From the NCBI RefSeq assembly GCF_030419005.1, contig NZ_CP106951.1:744001-808000 (forward strand): 64,000 nucleotides of DNA. The letters run 5' to 3'. The notes under the pieces were generated by a model, which made no database searches, had not been told where the DNA came from, and saw only the letters and a program-made list of their open reading frames with translations. Source of the stretch: Eleftheria terrae. GTDB lineage: Bacteria > Pseudomonadota > Gammaproteobacteria > Burkholderiales > Burkholderiaceae_C. Shown piece by piece: positions 46,358 to 55,172 of this stretch; positions within the stretch are counted from its first letter, which is position 1; the number at the start of each line of letters is the position of its first letter. The position numbers and the translations under genes are program-made.

Positions 46358-48615
46358 GCCGGCCCCGCTGGTCTCGCTCCGAATCGGCCGCGCGCGTGCG
46401 CGTGCCCGCCAAGGACTCGGGCGCCAGCGCGCCGCCGATCAACCGAGGGTCCATGGTGGCCCGCCCCTGGAGCGGCTTCTGGGCCGGCCTGGCGGCCATC
46501 GTGAGCGGCCGTGCGGTCAGCTCCGCCACCCCGGCGGCCGAGCGCGCGCCGTGGGAACGGGCCGCGGTCGCGCGGCGCCGGGTGTTCCTGGCCCTGATCA
46601 TGCTGTCCACCGCCATCGCCACCGGCCTGATGGCGCAAACCCAGCCCGAGTCGAGCAGCGGTGCCCTGCAGTACGGGCAGATGGCCTTGTTCGCGCTGCT
46701 GTTCGCCTGGGTCTCGGCGGGCTTCTTCACCGCGATGATGGGCTTCGTCGTGCAGCTGCGCGGCGACAAGCACTCGCTGTCCAAGAACGACGTGATGCAC
46801 CGCCCGGTGCATGCCGATGCGCGCACCGCCATCATCATGCCGATCTGCAACGAGCACGTGCCGACCGTCTTCGCGGGGCTGCGCGCAACCTGCGAGTCCA
46901 TCGCCACCACCGGGGCGCAGCGCCTGTTCGACATCTACATCCTGTCGGACAGCAACGACCCGGACATCCGCAGCGCCGAGCTGGCCGCCTGGGCCGAACT
47001 GCGCTCCACCCTGGGTGACGGCGCCCGCGTCTACTATCGCTGGCGCCAGCGCCGCACCAAGCGCAAGGCCGGCAACGTGGCCGACTTCTGCCGCCGCTGG
47101 GGCCGCAACTACCGCTACATGGTGGTGCTGGATGCCGACAGCGTGATGAGCGGCGACTGCCTGCTCAACATGGTTCGCCTGATGGAAGCCAACCCGAAGG
47201 CCGGCATCATCCAGACCGCGCCGCAGGCCGCCGGCCATGCCACCCTGCATGCCCGTGCGCAGCAGTTCGCCAGCCGCGTCACCGGCCGGCTGTTCACGCT
47301 GGGCATGCAGTACTGGCAGCTGGGCGAGTCGCACTACTGGGGCCACAACGCCATCATCCGTGTCGAGCCCTTCATGACGCATTGCGGCCTGGCCCCGCTG
47401 TCGGGCACCGGTGCCTTGGGCGGCGAGATCCTGTCGCACGACTTCGTCGAAGCCGCGCTGATGCGCCGCGCCGGCTACCACGTCTGGCTGGTGGGCGACC
47501 TGCAAGGCAGCTATGAGCAGTCGCCGCCCAACCTGGTCGAGGAGCTGCAACGCGACCGCCGCTGGTGCCAGGGCAACCTGCAGAACGCCCGCCTGATCGC
47601 CGAGCCCGGCCTGCACGGCGTGCACCGCGCCATGCTGGCCACCGGCGCCATGGCCTACGCCTCGGCCCCGCTGTGGCTGGCCTTCGTGGTGCTCGGCGCG
47701 GCGCTGTGGCTGAGCGGCGGCCTGTCGGCCGAAGCCGGCAGCCTGGTGCCCACCGCCATGACCGGCCTGTGGATCGGCACCCTCACCATGCTGGTGCTGC
47801 CGCGTGTGCTGGGCATTGCCTGCGTGCTGATGAAGGACGAGCAGCGCCACTTCGGCGGCACTGCCGCGCTGATCAAGGGCGCGGTGCTGGAAGCCGGCCT
47901 GTCGGTCCTGCAAGCCCCGGTGCGCATGGTGGCCCACACCCTGTTCGTCGTCGGCGCCCTCACCGGCTGGAAGATCGAATGGAAGTCGCCCCCGCGGGAA
48001 GCCGAGGCGATCGGCTGGGCCGACGCCACCCGCCGCTTCGCACCGATTTGCGCCACCGTCGCCGCCGCGGCGGCCGGCATCGCGTTGGTCAACCCGGCCG
48101 CGCTGCTGATGCTGGCGCCCATCGGCCTGCCGCTGCTGCTGGTGGTGCCACTGTCGGTGCTCAGCAGCCAGGAAGGCCTGGGCGAGCGCATCCGCAGCCG
48201 CAAGTTGCTGCTGATTCCGGAAGAAAGCTGGACGCCCGCGGTGCTGCGCCAGGCCTGGGCCTATGCCAAGCGCCCGTCGGCCGCACCGCGCTGGGCCGAC
48301 GTGCTCAGCGACAGCTGGCTGTTCAACCTGGTCGTCAAGGCCATGGGTGAACGTCGTACCGACCAGGGCCCGCGTGGTCGTGCCCGCCGGCAGCTGATGA
48401 ACCGCCTGGCCACCGACGGCGACACCGACAGCCTGTCGCCGACCGAGCGCATGCTCTTCCTCAGCGAGCCTCAAAGCCTCGAGCAACTGCGCGCCAAGCA
48501 CAGCGTGCTCAAGGGCCAGGCCTTCGGCCGCCGCCTGACCCGCGCCGGCACCATGATCGCCGCCCATGCGCTGGCGCCCAGTCCACGGGCTGCCACGCGC
48601 ACCGCAAATGCCTGA
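46330..48615 (+). CDS. opgH: Glucans biosynthesis glucosyltransferase OpgH (MdoH)
   Basis: 761-residue inner-membrane glucosyltransferase that makes the beta-1,2-glucan backbone of OPGs from UDP-glucose. The GT2 domain shows SDSNDPD, VLDADSVMSGD and the processive motif QRDRRWCQGN. Two helices precede it (about 80-98 and 110-135), and several follow (about 440-640). It is shorter than E. coli MdoH (847), mainly at the N-terminus. The ATG at 46330 overlaps opgG by 28 bases; an in-frame GTG at 46354 overlaps the stop as GTGA and is an alternative. Confidence 0.94.
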   Translation: MEQHHSSPVSRPRWSRSESAARVRVPAKDSGASAPPINRGSMVARPWSGFWAGLAAIVSGRAVSSATPAAERAPWERAAVARRRVFLALIMLSTAIATGLMAQTQPESSSGALQYGQMALFALLFAWVSAGFFTAMMGFVVQLRGDKHSLSKNDVMHRPVHADARTAIIMPICNEHVPTVFAGLRATCESIATTGAQRLFDIYILSDSNDPDIRSAELAAWAELRSTLGDGARVYYRWRQRRTKRKAGNVADFCRRWGRNYRYMVVLDADSVMSGDCLLNMVRLMEANPKAGIIQTAPQAAGHATLHARAQQFASRVTGRLFTLGMQYWQLGESHYWGHNAIIRVEPFMTHCGLAPLSGTGALGGEILSHDFVEAALMRRAGYHVWLVGDLQGSYEQSPPNLVEELQRDRRWCQGNLQNARLIAEPGLHGVHRAMLATGAMAYASAPLWLAFVVLGAALWLSGGLSAEAGSLVPTAMTGLWIGTLTMLVLPRVLGIACVLMKDEQRHFGGTAALIKGAVLEAGLSVLQAPVRMVAHTLFVVGALTGWKIEWKSPPREAEAIGWADATRRFAPICATVAAAAAGIALVNPAALLMLAPIGLPLLLVVPLSVLSSQEGLGERIRSRKLLLIPEESWTPAVLRQAWAYAKRPSAAPRWADVLSDSWLFNLVVKAMGERRTDQGPRGRARRQLMNRLATDGDTDSLSPTERMLFLSEPQSLEQLRAKHSVLKGQAFGRRLTRAGTMIAAHALAPSPRAATRTANA

Positions 48616-48638
48616 GTTGCCCGTTTGCTCCATCTCCA

Positions 48639-48666
48639 CGCCGGCTTATGCCGGCGTTTTTTTTTG
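48639..48666 (+). terminator. Rho-independent terminator after opgH
   Basis: CGCCGGC-TTAT-GCCGGCG perfect stem followed by nine T. It cleanly ends the opgGH transcript. Confidence 0.95.
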
Positions 48667-48967
48667 CGCGCCCCATGGCAACGTTTGCGACAACCGTGGC
48701 GCCATGTCGAGCCAGTCGCTCGCGGCAGGAGCCGGCGCGGGCAGCCTTGCCCGCCGCCACCGCAGCTGGGTGGCGCAGCCCTGCTGCGCTAGCGTGCGGG
48801 TCTCCCGCGAAGTGCTCGCCTGCCACCCGGGCTGACAGAGGCTTGAGGTACAGTTTGGCGTTCCTTCCTGCGCGCCTGCCGTGCGTTTGTCGTCATGCCG
48901 AGTCGTACTGCATTGAGACCGATCCGGCGCCCCTGCGGGCGCATCTTCCCCACTCCTGCCGAGGCCC
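48667..48967. other. 301-base region upstream of bphO
   Basis: No gene supported. It must hold the promoter of the phytochrome operon; no clear hexamer pair or operator was recognised. Confidence 0.4.
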
Positions 48968-49612
48968 ATGACGGCAGCGCCCTTGCGAGCTGAGGCGGCC
49001 CTGCGGCAGCGCCTGCGCGAGGGCACCGCCAATGCCCATGCCCGCCTCGAAGCCGCCCTGGACCTGCCCGCGCTGGGACAACGGCGCGAAGCCTGCCTGG
49101 CCTTGCTGCAGGGCTTCTTCGGCTTCCACCGGGCGTGGGAACCGGCCTTGGCTGCCGCCATCGACGCGCCCGACTTCCTGCAGCCACGCCGGCGCCTGGC
49201 GCTGTTGCGCCACGATCTGGCGGCCCTGGGCAGCGCCCCCGCGGACATCGAGGCCCTCCCCGACTGCGCGGCCGCCCGCACCCTGTGCAACACGACTGCC
49301 GCGGCTTGGGGATCGCTCTACGTGCTGGAAGGCTCCACGCTGGGCGGCCAGTTGATCACGCGGCAGTTGCAGGCTGCCGCCTGGTGGCCCGCGCAAGGCC
49401 TGCGCTACTTCCATCCCTACGGCCCGGACACCGGGGCGCGCTGGCAACAGACCCTCCACTGCCTGGCCGGGTTGCCGGCGCCCTGGGCCGCAGAGGTCGT
49501 CGACGGCGCGGCGCGAACCTTCGAGCTGCTGCTGCACTGGCTGCCGCATGCCCAGCCCCGCCCGGCCGCCGCATTACCGCGCCCCGACAACCACAAGGTG
49601 CACAACGCATGA
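48968..49612 (+). CDS. bphO: Biliverdin-producing heme oxygenase
   Basis: 214 residues. It opens heme to biliverdin, the chromophore of the phytochrome encoded next. The proximal heme ligand is probably His24 (TANAHARLEAAL). The distal-helix glycines are in GSLYVLEGSTLGGQLI (about 117-132), as in BphO/PigA-type enzymes. The gene overlaps bphP by 4 bases (ATGA), so production of enzyme and apoprotein is coupled. The position next to a phytochrome argues against a role mainly in iron acquisition. Confidence 0.9.
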   Translation: MTAAPLRAEAALRQRLREGTANAHARLEAALDLPALGQRREACLALLQGFFGFHRAWEPALAAAIDAPDFLQPRRRLALLRHDLAALGSAPADIEALPDCAAARTLCNTTAAAWGSLYVLEGSTLGGQLITRQLQAAAWWPAQGLRYFHPYGPDTGARWQQTLHCLAGLPAPWAAEVVDGAARTFELLLHWLPHAQPRPAAALPRPDNHKVHNA

Positions 49613-51858
49613 CGGTGCCCGCCCCCCTGTCCGGCCAACCGGTCGACCTGAGCGACTGCGCCCGGGAGCCCATCCACCTGCCCGGCAGCATCCAGCCGCA
49701 TGGGGCCTTGCTGGTGTTGCGGCCCGACACGCTGGAGGTGCTGCAGGCCAGCCGCAATGCGGCAGAACTGCTGGGACTGCCCATCTGGCCCACCGGCGCC
49801 ACACCGCCAGGAGCGCCCGCTGCCCTGGGCGACACGCTGCGCGCCGTCCTGGGCGACTGGCTCCTGGCACCCGGCGCGGCGCCGTTGCACACGGTGGCAC
49901 TGGGCCAGCGCCAGTTCCAGCTCAGCGGCCACCTGGGCCCGCAAGGCCTGCTGCTCGAATTCGAGCCTGCGCTTCCGGGGGAGCTGGAATCGCTGGACGC
50001 GCTCTACCCGCACCTGCGCCGGTTCGTCGACCAGCTGGAAGCCGAGGCCGACATTGCAGCGCTGGCCCAGCTGGCCGCCTGCGAGGTGCGTCGCATCACG
50101 GGCTTCCATCGCGTGCTGGTCTACCGCTTCGACGAGGACTGGCACGGCACGGTGATCGCGGAGGACGGCGATGGCAGCCTGCCCTCCTACCTCGACCTGC
50201 GCTTCCCGGCTTCCGACATTCCGCCACAGGCGCGCGAGCTGTACCGCCGCAACCGCCTGCGCCTGATTCCCGACGCCGGCTACCTGCCGGTACCGGTGGA
50301 GCCGGCCCTGAGCCCGCTCGACGGCCGCCCGCTCGACCTCTCGGCCGCGGCACTGCGCAGCGTGTCGCCGGTGCACCTGGAGTACATGCGCAACATGGGC
50401 ACCGCGGCGTCGATGTCGGTGTCCATCCTGGTCGATGGCCGGCTCTGGGGCTTGGTCTCGTGCCACCATGCCGGCCCCCGCCAGGTCGGCCCGCAGATCC
50501 GCAGCGCCTGCGACTTCCTGGCGCAGATCCTCGCGCTGCAGCTGGCGGCGCGCGCGCAGGGGGCCGAAGCCGCCGAGCGCCTGAAGCTGAAGGAGCTGGA
50601 GGCCGGGCTGCTGGCCCGCGTGGCCCAGGCCCCCTCCGTGCAGGACGGCCTGCTCGATCAACCCGATGCCTGGCTGGCCCTCGCCAGCGCCCAGGGCGCC
50701 GCGGTGCTGCGCGAGCACGGCGTGAGCCGCACCGGCCGCACGCCAGATGAAACGCAGCTCCAGGCCCTGGCCGCCTGGCTGCACCAGCAGGGCAAGCCGG
50801 CGGTGTTCGCAACGCATGAGCTACCCGCGCTGTACCCGCCGGCCCAGGCCTGGGCGGACAGCGGCTGTGGCGTGCTGGCGGTGTCGATCTCGGCGCTCCA
50901 CCCTCACTACATCCTGTGGTTCCGTCCCGAGCTGGTCCACACCGTGCGGTGGGGTGGCCCACCGGACAAGCCCGCACCCGGCGAAGACGGCCGGCTGCAT
51001 CCCCGGCGCTCCTTCTCGATGTGGACCGAACAGGTGCGCGGCAGCTCGGCGCGCTGGAGCGCCGCACAGCTCGAGGTGGTGCAGTCCTTCCGCAACGCGG
51101 TGGTGAGCTTCGTGCTGCGCCGTGCCGAAGAGCGCGCCCAGCTCAGCGAACGGCTGGAAGCCAGCAACCGTGAGCTGGAAGCCTTCTCGTACTCCATCTC
51201 GCACGACCTGCGTGCCCCCTTCCGGCACATCGTCGGCTATGCCCAGCTGCTGGGCGAGCGCGAGGCAGCGCTGGACACGCGCTCGCGCCACTACCTCGAC
51301 TCCATCGTCGAATCAGCCCTGGCGGCCGGACAGCTGGTCGACGACCTGCTGGCCTTCTCGCAGCTGGGGCGCTCCACGCTGTCGATGACGGCGGTCGACA
51401 TGGACAAGCTGCTCGACGAAGTGCGCCGCTCGGTGCGCATCGACCAGGGCAATCGCCAGGTGGAGTGGCGCACCGGCCCGCTGCCGCCGGCCTGGGGCGA
51501 CGCTGCCCTGCTGCGCCAGGCGCTCAGCAACCTGATCGGCAACGCGCTCAAGTACACCCGGCCTCGCGAGTGCGCGGTGATCGAGATCACCGGTGAGCAG
51601 CGCGACGGCGAGACCGTGTACTCGGTGCGCGACAACGGCGTCGGCTTCGACATGGCATATGCCGGCAAGCTGTTCGGCGTGTTCCAGCGCCTGCACCGGG
51701 CTGAAGATTTCGAAGGCAGCGGCATCGGCCTCGCGCTGGCGCGGCGCATCCTGGAGCGCCACGGCGGCTGGATCAGCGCCGATGGCCGCCTCGACCAGGG
51801 AGCCGTGTTCCGTTTCGGCCTGCCCGCCACCCCGCATGAAAACTCCGCAGATGCATAA
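49609..51858 (+). CDS. bphP: Bacteriophytochrome histidine kinase
   Basis: 749 residues: PAS-GAF-PHY photosensory core plus HisKA/HATPase output. The biliverdin-binding Cys17 lies in the conserved context EPIHLPGSIQPHG just after it. The GAF has FPASDIPPQARELY, which carries the DIP motif near the chromophore. A PHY tongue-like region (PGEDGRLHPRRSF, about 460-472) follows. The phospho-acceptor is His532 (SISHDLRAPFRH), with N-box LIGNALKYTRP and DNGVGFD. It should sense red/far-red light with biliverdin made by BphO and phosphorylate the response regulator encoded next. Confidence 0.95.
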   Translation: MTVPAPLSGQPVDLSDCAREPIHLPGSIQPHGALLVLRPDTLEVLQASRNAAELLGLPIWPTGATPPGAPAALGDTLRAVLGDWLLAPGAAPLHTVALGQRQFQLSGHLGPQGLLLEFEPALPGELESLDALYPHLRRFVDQLEAEADIAALAQLAACEVRRITGFHRVLVYRFDEDWHGTVIAEDGDGSLPSYLDLRFPASDIPPQARELYRRNRLRLIPDAGYLPVPVEPALSPLDGRPLDLSAAALRSVSPVHLEYMRNMGTAASMSVSILVDGRLWGLVSCHHAGPRQVGPQIRSACDFLAQILALQLAARAQGAEAAERLKLKELEAGLLARVAQAPSVQDGLLDQPDAWLALASAQGAAVLREHGVSRTGRTPDETQLQALAAWLHQQGKPAVFATHELPALYPPAQAWADSGCGVLAVSISALHPHYILWFRPELVHTVRWGGPPDKPAPGEDGRLHPRRSFSMWTEQVRGSSARWSAAQLEVVQSFRNAVVSFVLRRAEERAQLSERLEASNRELEAFSYSISHDLRAPFRHIVGYAQLLGEREAALDTRSRHYLDSIVESALAAGQLVDDLLAFSQLGRSTLSMTAVDMDKLLDEVRRSVRIDQGNRQVEWRTGPLPPAWGDAALLRQALSNLIGNALKYTRPRECAVIEITGEQRDGETVYSVRDNGVGFDMAYAGKLFGVFQRLHRAEDFEGSGIGLALARRILERHGGWISADGRLDQGAVFRFGLPATPHENSADA

Positions 51859-52309
51859 CAACAAGCTCAGGCCCATCCTCCTGGTGGAGGACAACCCGAA
51901 GGACCTCGAACTGGCCCTGGCCGCCCTGCAGCGCTGCCAGCTGGCCAACCCGGTCGAGGTCGCCCGCGACGGCGCGGAAGCGCTCGACTACCTCTATGGC
52001 CGCGGCCGCTGGCTCAACCGGGTGGCCGGCGACCCGGCGGTGGTGCTGCTCGATCTGAAGCTGCCGAAGATCGACGGCCTGGAAGTGCTCGAACGGGTCA
52101 AGAGCGACCCGCTGCTGCGCCAGGTGCCGGTGGTCATGCTGACGTCCTCGCGCGAGGAGCGCGACCTGGTGCACAGCTACGAGCTGGGCGTCAACGCCTT
52201 CGTCGTCAAGCCGGTGGACTTTCATGCCTTCCTGCAGGCCATCCAGGACCTGGGCATGTTCTGGGGGGTGCTGAACGAGCCGCCGCCTCGTGGAGGCCGC
52301 AACGCGTGA
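51851..52309 (+). CDS. Single-domain response regulator (Rcp1-like)
   Basis: 152 residues, a lone CheY-like receiver. The acidic pocket is LVEDN, the phospho-acceptor Asp68 in LLDLKLPKIDG, and the Lys is in VVKPVD. There is no output domain. This class typically accepts phosphate from phytochromes. It overlaps bphP by 8 bases, and the next gene's start overlaps its stop (GTGA). An ATG five codons earlier (51836) is equally possible since neither has a ribosome-binding site of its own. Confidence 0.9.
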   Translation: MHNNKLRPILLVEDNPKDLELALAALQRCQLANPVEVARDGAEALDYLYGRGRWLNRVAGDPAVVLLDLKLPKIDGLEVLERVKSDPLLRQVPVVMLTSSREERDLVHSYELGVNAFVVKPVDFHAFLQAIQDLGMFWGVLNEPPPRGGRNA

Positions 52310-55137
52310 AGCCGCCCGTTCCTGCCCGCATCCTGTTGCTGGAAGACAGCGACATCGACGCCGAGCTGCTCTGCAGCCACCTGCTGAAGGCCCGGCCGGA
52401 GCTCGAAATCATCCGTGCCGTGCGCCGCAGCGAATACGAAGCCGCCTTGCGGCCTGGCGAGCTCGACCTCATCCTGGCCGACTACTCGCTGCCGGACTAC
52501 GACGGCCTCACCGCCCTGCAGCTGGCGCAGGAACGGTTGCCCGACGTGCCCTTCATCTTCGTCTCGGGGGTGCTGGGTGAGGACGTGGCGGTGGAAGCGC
52601 TGCGCCAGGGCGCCACCGACTACGTGCTCAAGCGCAGCCTGGGGCGGCTGCCGCGCACCATCGAACGCGCCCTGGCCGACGCCCGTGAGCGGCAGCGCCG
52701 CCGCCAGGCCGAGGCGGCGCTCGGCGACAGCGAAGCCAACATGCGGCTGGCCCTGGCCGCCGCGGAGCTGGGGCTGTGGCACTACGTGCCGGCGGAAGAC
52801 CGCCTGGGCTGGGACAGCCGCAGCCAGCTGATGTTCGGCCTGCCCGGGCAGCCACAGGTGCGGCACGAGGAGCTGCTGGCCCGCGTGTCGCCCGCCGACC
52901 GGGACGGCCTGCGCTCGGCGATGCAGGCCGCCATGCAACCCGGCGGCGAAGACCTGCTGCTGCGCGAGTTCCGTACCCACGCGGCCGACGGCAGCGAGCG
53001 CTGGGTGGTGATGCGCGGCCAGGCCTTCTTCGAGCGCGGCCGGTGCCACCGGGTCTCGGGCGTCGTGCAGGACGTGACCGACCAGAAAGCCGCCGAAGCG
53101 CGCCAGCGCCAGACCGAGCTGCTGTTCCGGCTGGCGGCCGAGGCCGCCGGCATCGGCGTGTGGGAGCTCGACATCGAAGGCGACCGGCTGTGGTTCGATG
53201 CCGGCCTGCGCACGCTGGCCGATGTGCCCGACGGCCCGGTCCCCGACTACGCCACCATGCTGCACAACGCCGTGCATCCCGACGACCGGGCCGAAGTCGA
53301 CCGCTCCCTGCGCGCCGCGCTGCGGCCCGGCGCGCCCCCCGAACTCGAATACGAGCACCGCATGATCGGCCTGCAGGGCGGCCGCATGCGCTGGGTGGCG
53401 GTGAAAGGCCGCCGCATCGTCGGCTCCGACGGCCGTCCCCGCCTGGTGGGCACGGCGCGCGACGTGACCGAACAGCGCCGCCGCGACGAAGTGTTGCGCC
53501 AGGTCAACCGCGACCTGGAGGCCAGCGTCGCCCAGCGCACCCGCGAGCGCGACCGCATCTGGAACCTCAGTGTCGACCTGATGGCCGTCTGCCGGCCGGA
53601 CGCGACGCTCACCTCCGTCAACCCGGCCTGGGAAAGCGTGCTGGGCTGGTCAGCCGAGGCCTTGCAGGAAGCCAGCCTGCTCGATTTCCTGCACCCCGAC
53701 GAAGTGGCCGACACGCGGCAGCGGCTGCGCTCGCTGGCACACGGCAGCGTCACGCGCACGCAGGACAGCCGGCTGCGCCACCGCGACGGCGGCTGGCGCT
53801 GGATACGCTGGACGGCCAGCGCCGACAACGGCCTGGTCTACGCCATCGGGCGCGATGTCACCGAAGAGCGGGCCGCCGCCGAGGAACTGGCGGCCACCAA
53901 CCGCGAGCTCAAGGCGCAGATCAGCGAACGCAGCCGCGTCGAGAACACGCTGCAGCAGATGCAGCGGCTGGAAGCGGTCGGCCAGCTCACCTCGGGTGTG
54001 GCGCACGACTTCAACAACCTGCTGACGGTGGTGCTCAGCAACATCGGCCTGATCGAACGGCTGCTGCAGCAGCGCCCGGAGTCGGTCGACGAACGTGTCG
54101 TGCAGCGGCTCGACTCCATGCGCAACGCGGCCCAGCGCGGTGCCACGCTCACCACCCAGCTGCTGGCCTTCTCCCGGCGGCAGCGGCTGGAGCCGCAGGA
54201 GGTGGACTTCAACGACGTGGTGGCCGGCATGCGGGACCTGCTGCAGACCACCATGGGCGGCAGCGTCGCCATCGAAACCGCCCTGGCCCCGCGTCTGTGG
54301 CCGGCCCTGGTGGACCCGACGCAGCTGGAGCTCATCATCCTCAACCTGGCCATTAACGCGCGCGACGCGATGGAGGTCGGCGGCACCCTCACCGTGCGCA
54401 CCGGCAACGTCACCCTGCAGCAGCGGCCCGCGCGGCCCGAAGAGCCGGAGCCCGGCGACTATGTCTCGCTGACCGTCAGCGACACCGGCAGCGGCATGAG
54501 CGACGAGGTGCTGGCCAAGGCCTTCGAGCCCTTCTTCACCACCAAGGAGGTCGGCAAAGGCTCCGGGCTGGGGCTGGCCCAGGTGTATGGCTTCGCCAAG
54601 CAGTCGGGGGGTGGCGTGCGCATCGAGACCGAGCCGGGCCGCGGCACCTCGGTGCACGTCTACATGCCGCGCGCTCCGGCGTCCGCGGCCAGTCGCCCGG
54701 GCAGCACCGAGCCGGAGAACACCGGCGCCACCGCGCAGCAGCCGCCGCAGCCCACGCACACGGTGTTGCTGGTCGACGACGATGAGGACGTGCGCGAAGT
54801 GACCGCCGCCCTGCTGGAGCTGGACGGCTACACCGTGCTGCAGGCCCGCAACGGGGCCGCGGCCCTGGAGATGGTGGCGCGCTGCCGCGACATCGATGCC
54901 GTCATTGCCGACTTCGCGATGCCCGGCATGAACGGCGCAGAACTGGGCCGGGCGCTGCAACGCTCGCATCCGGCGCTGCCGGTGCTCTACGTGACCGGCT
55001 TTGCCGACCTGGCTGCCCTGCGCGACGTGCACGAAGACTACGTGCTGCAAAAGCCGCTACCGCATAGCGAAATGGCCAGCCGCCTGCAGCGCGTGCTGGC
55101 GACGCCGGCCAGCCGGCGGCTGGCCACCCAGCCTTGA
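52306..55137 (+). CDS. Hybrid sensor kinase: REC-PAS-PAS-PAS-HisKA-HATPase-REC
   Basis: 943 residues without membrane segments. The order is receiver (Asp59 in ILADYSLPDYDG), PAS (about 145-265), PAS (about 270-400), PAS (about 415-520), HisKA with His567 (GVAHDFNNLL), HATPase (GKGSGLGLAQVYGFAKQ), and a C-terminal receiver (Asp869 in IADFAMPGMNG). The GVAHDFNNL type is common in such hybrids. The N-terminal receiver lets it take input from the phytochrome or another kinase. Start is GTG 52306, with TGGAGG upstream. No HPt domain or gene is nearby. Confidence 0.92.
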   Translation: MKPPVPARILLLEDSDIDAELLCSHLLKARPELEIIRAVRRSEYEAALRPGELDLILADYSLPDYDGLTALQLAQERLPDVPFIFVSGVLGEDVAVEALRQGATDYVLKRSLGRLPRTIERALADARERQRRRQAEAALGDSEANMRLALAAAELGLWHYVPAEDRLGWDSRSQLMFGLPGQPQVRHEELLARVSPADRDGLRSAMQAAMQPGGEDLLLREFRTHAADGSERWVVMRGQAFFERGRCHRVSGVVQDVTDQKAAEARQRQTELLFRLAAEAAGIGVWELDIEGDRLWFDAGLRTLADVPDGPVPDYATMLHNAVHPDDRAEVDRSLRAALRPGAPPELEYEHRMIGLQGGRMRWVAVKGRRIVGSDGRPRLVGTARDVTEQRRRDEVLRQVNRDLEASVAQRTRERDRIWNLSVDLMAVCRPDATLTSVNPAWESVLGWSAEALQEASLLDFLHPDEVADTRQRLRSLAHGSVTRTQDSRLRHRDGGWRWIRWTASADNGLVYAIGRDVTEERAAAEELAATNRELKAQISERSRVENTLQQMQRLEAVGQLTSGVAHDFNNLLTVVLSNIGLIERLLQQRPESVDERVVQRLDSMRNAAQRGATLTTQLLAFSRRQRLEPQEVDFNDVVAGMRDLLQTTMGGSVAIETALAPRLWPALVDPTQLELIILNLAINARDAMEVGGTLTVRTGNVTLQQRPARPEEPEPGDYVSLTVSDTGSGMSDEVLAKAFEPFFTTKEVGKGSGLGLAQVYGFAKQSGGGVRIETEPGRGTSVHVYMPRAPASAASRPGSTEPENTGATAQQPPQPTHTVLLVDDDEDVREVTAALLELDGYTVLQARNGAAALEMVARCRDIDAVIADFAMPGMNGAELGRALQRSHPALPVLYVTGFADLAALRDVHEDYVLQKPLPHSEMASRLQRVLATPASRRLATQP

Positions 55138-55172
55138 GCCCGTGCTGCCCGCCGGGCGGCACGGCGCCTCGG

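Noticed and set aside
46255-48639. A 794-codon minus-strand frame opposite opgH
   Set aside because: Antisense shadow of opgH, His/Gln/Ala-rich, no family.
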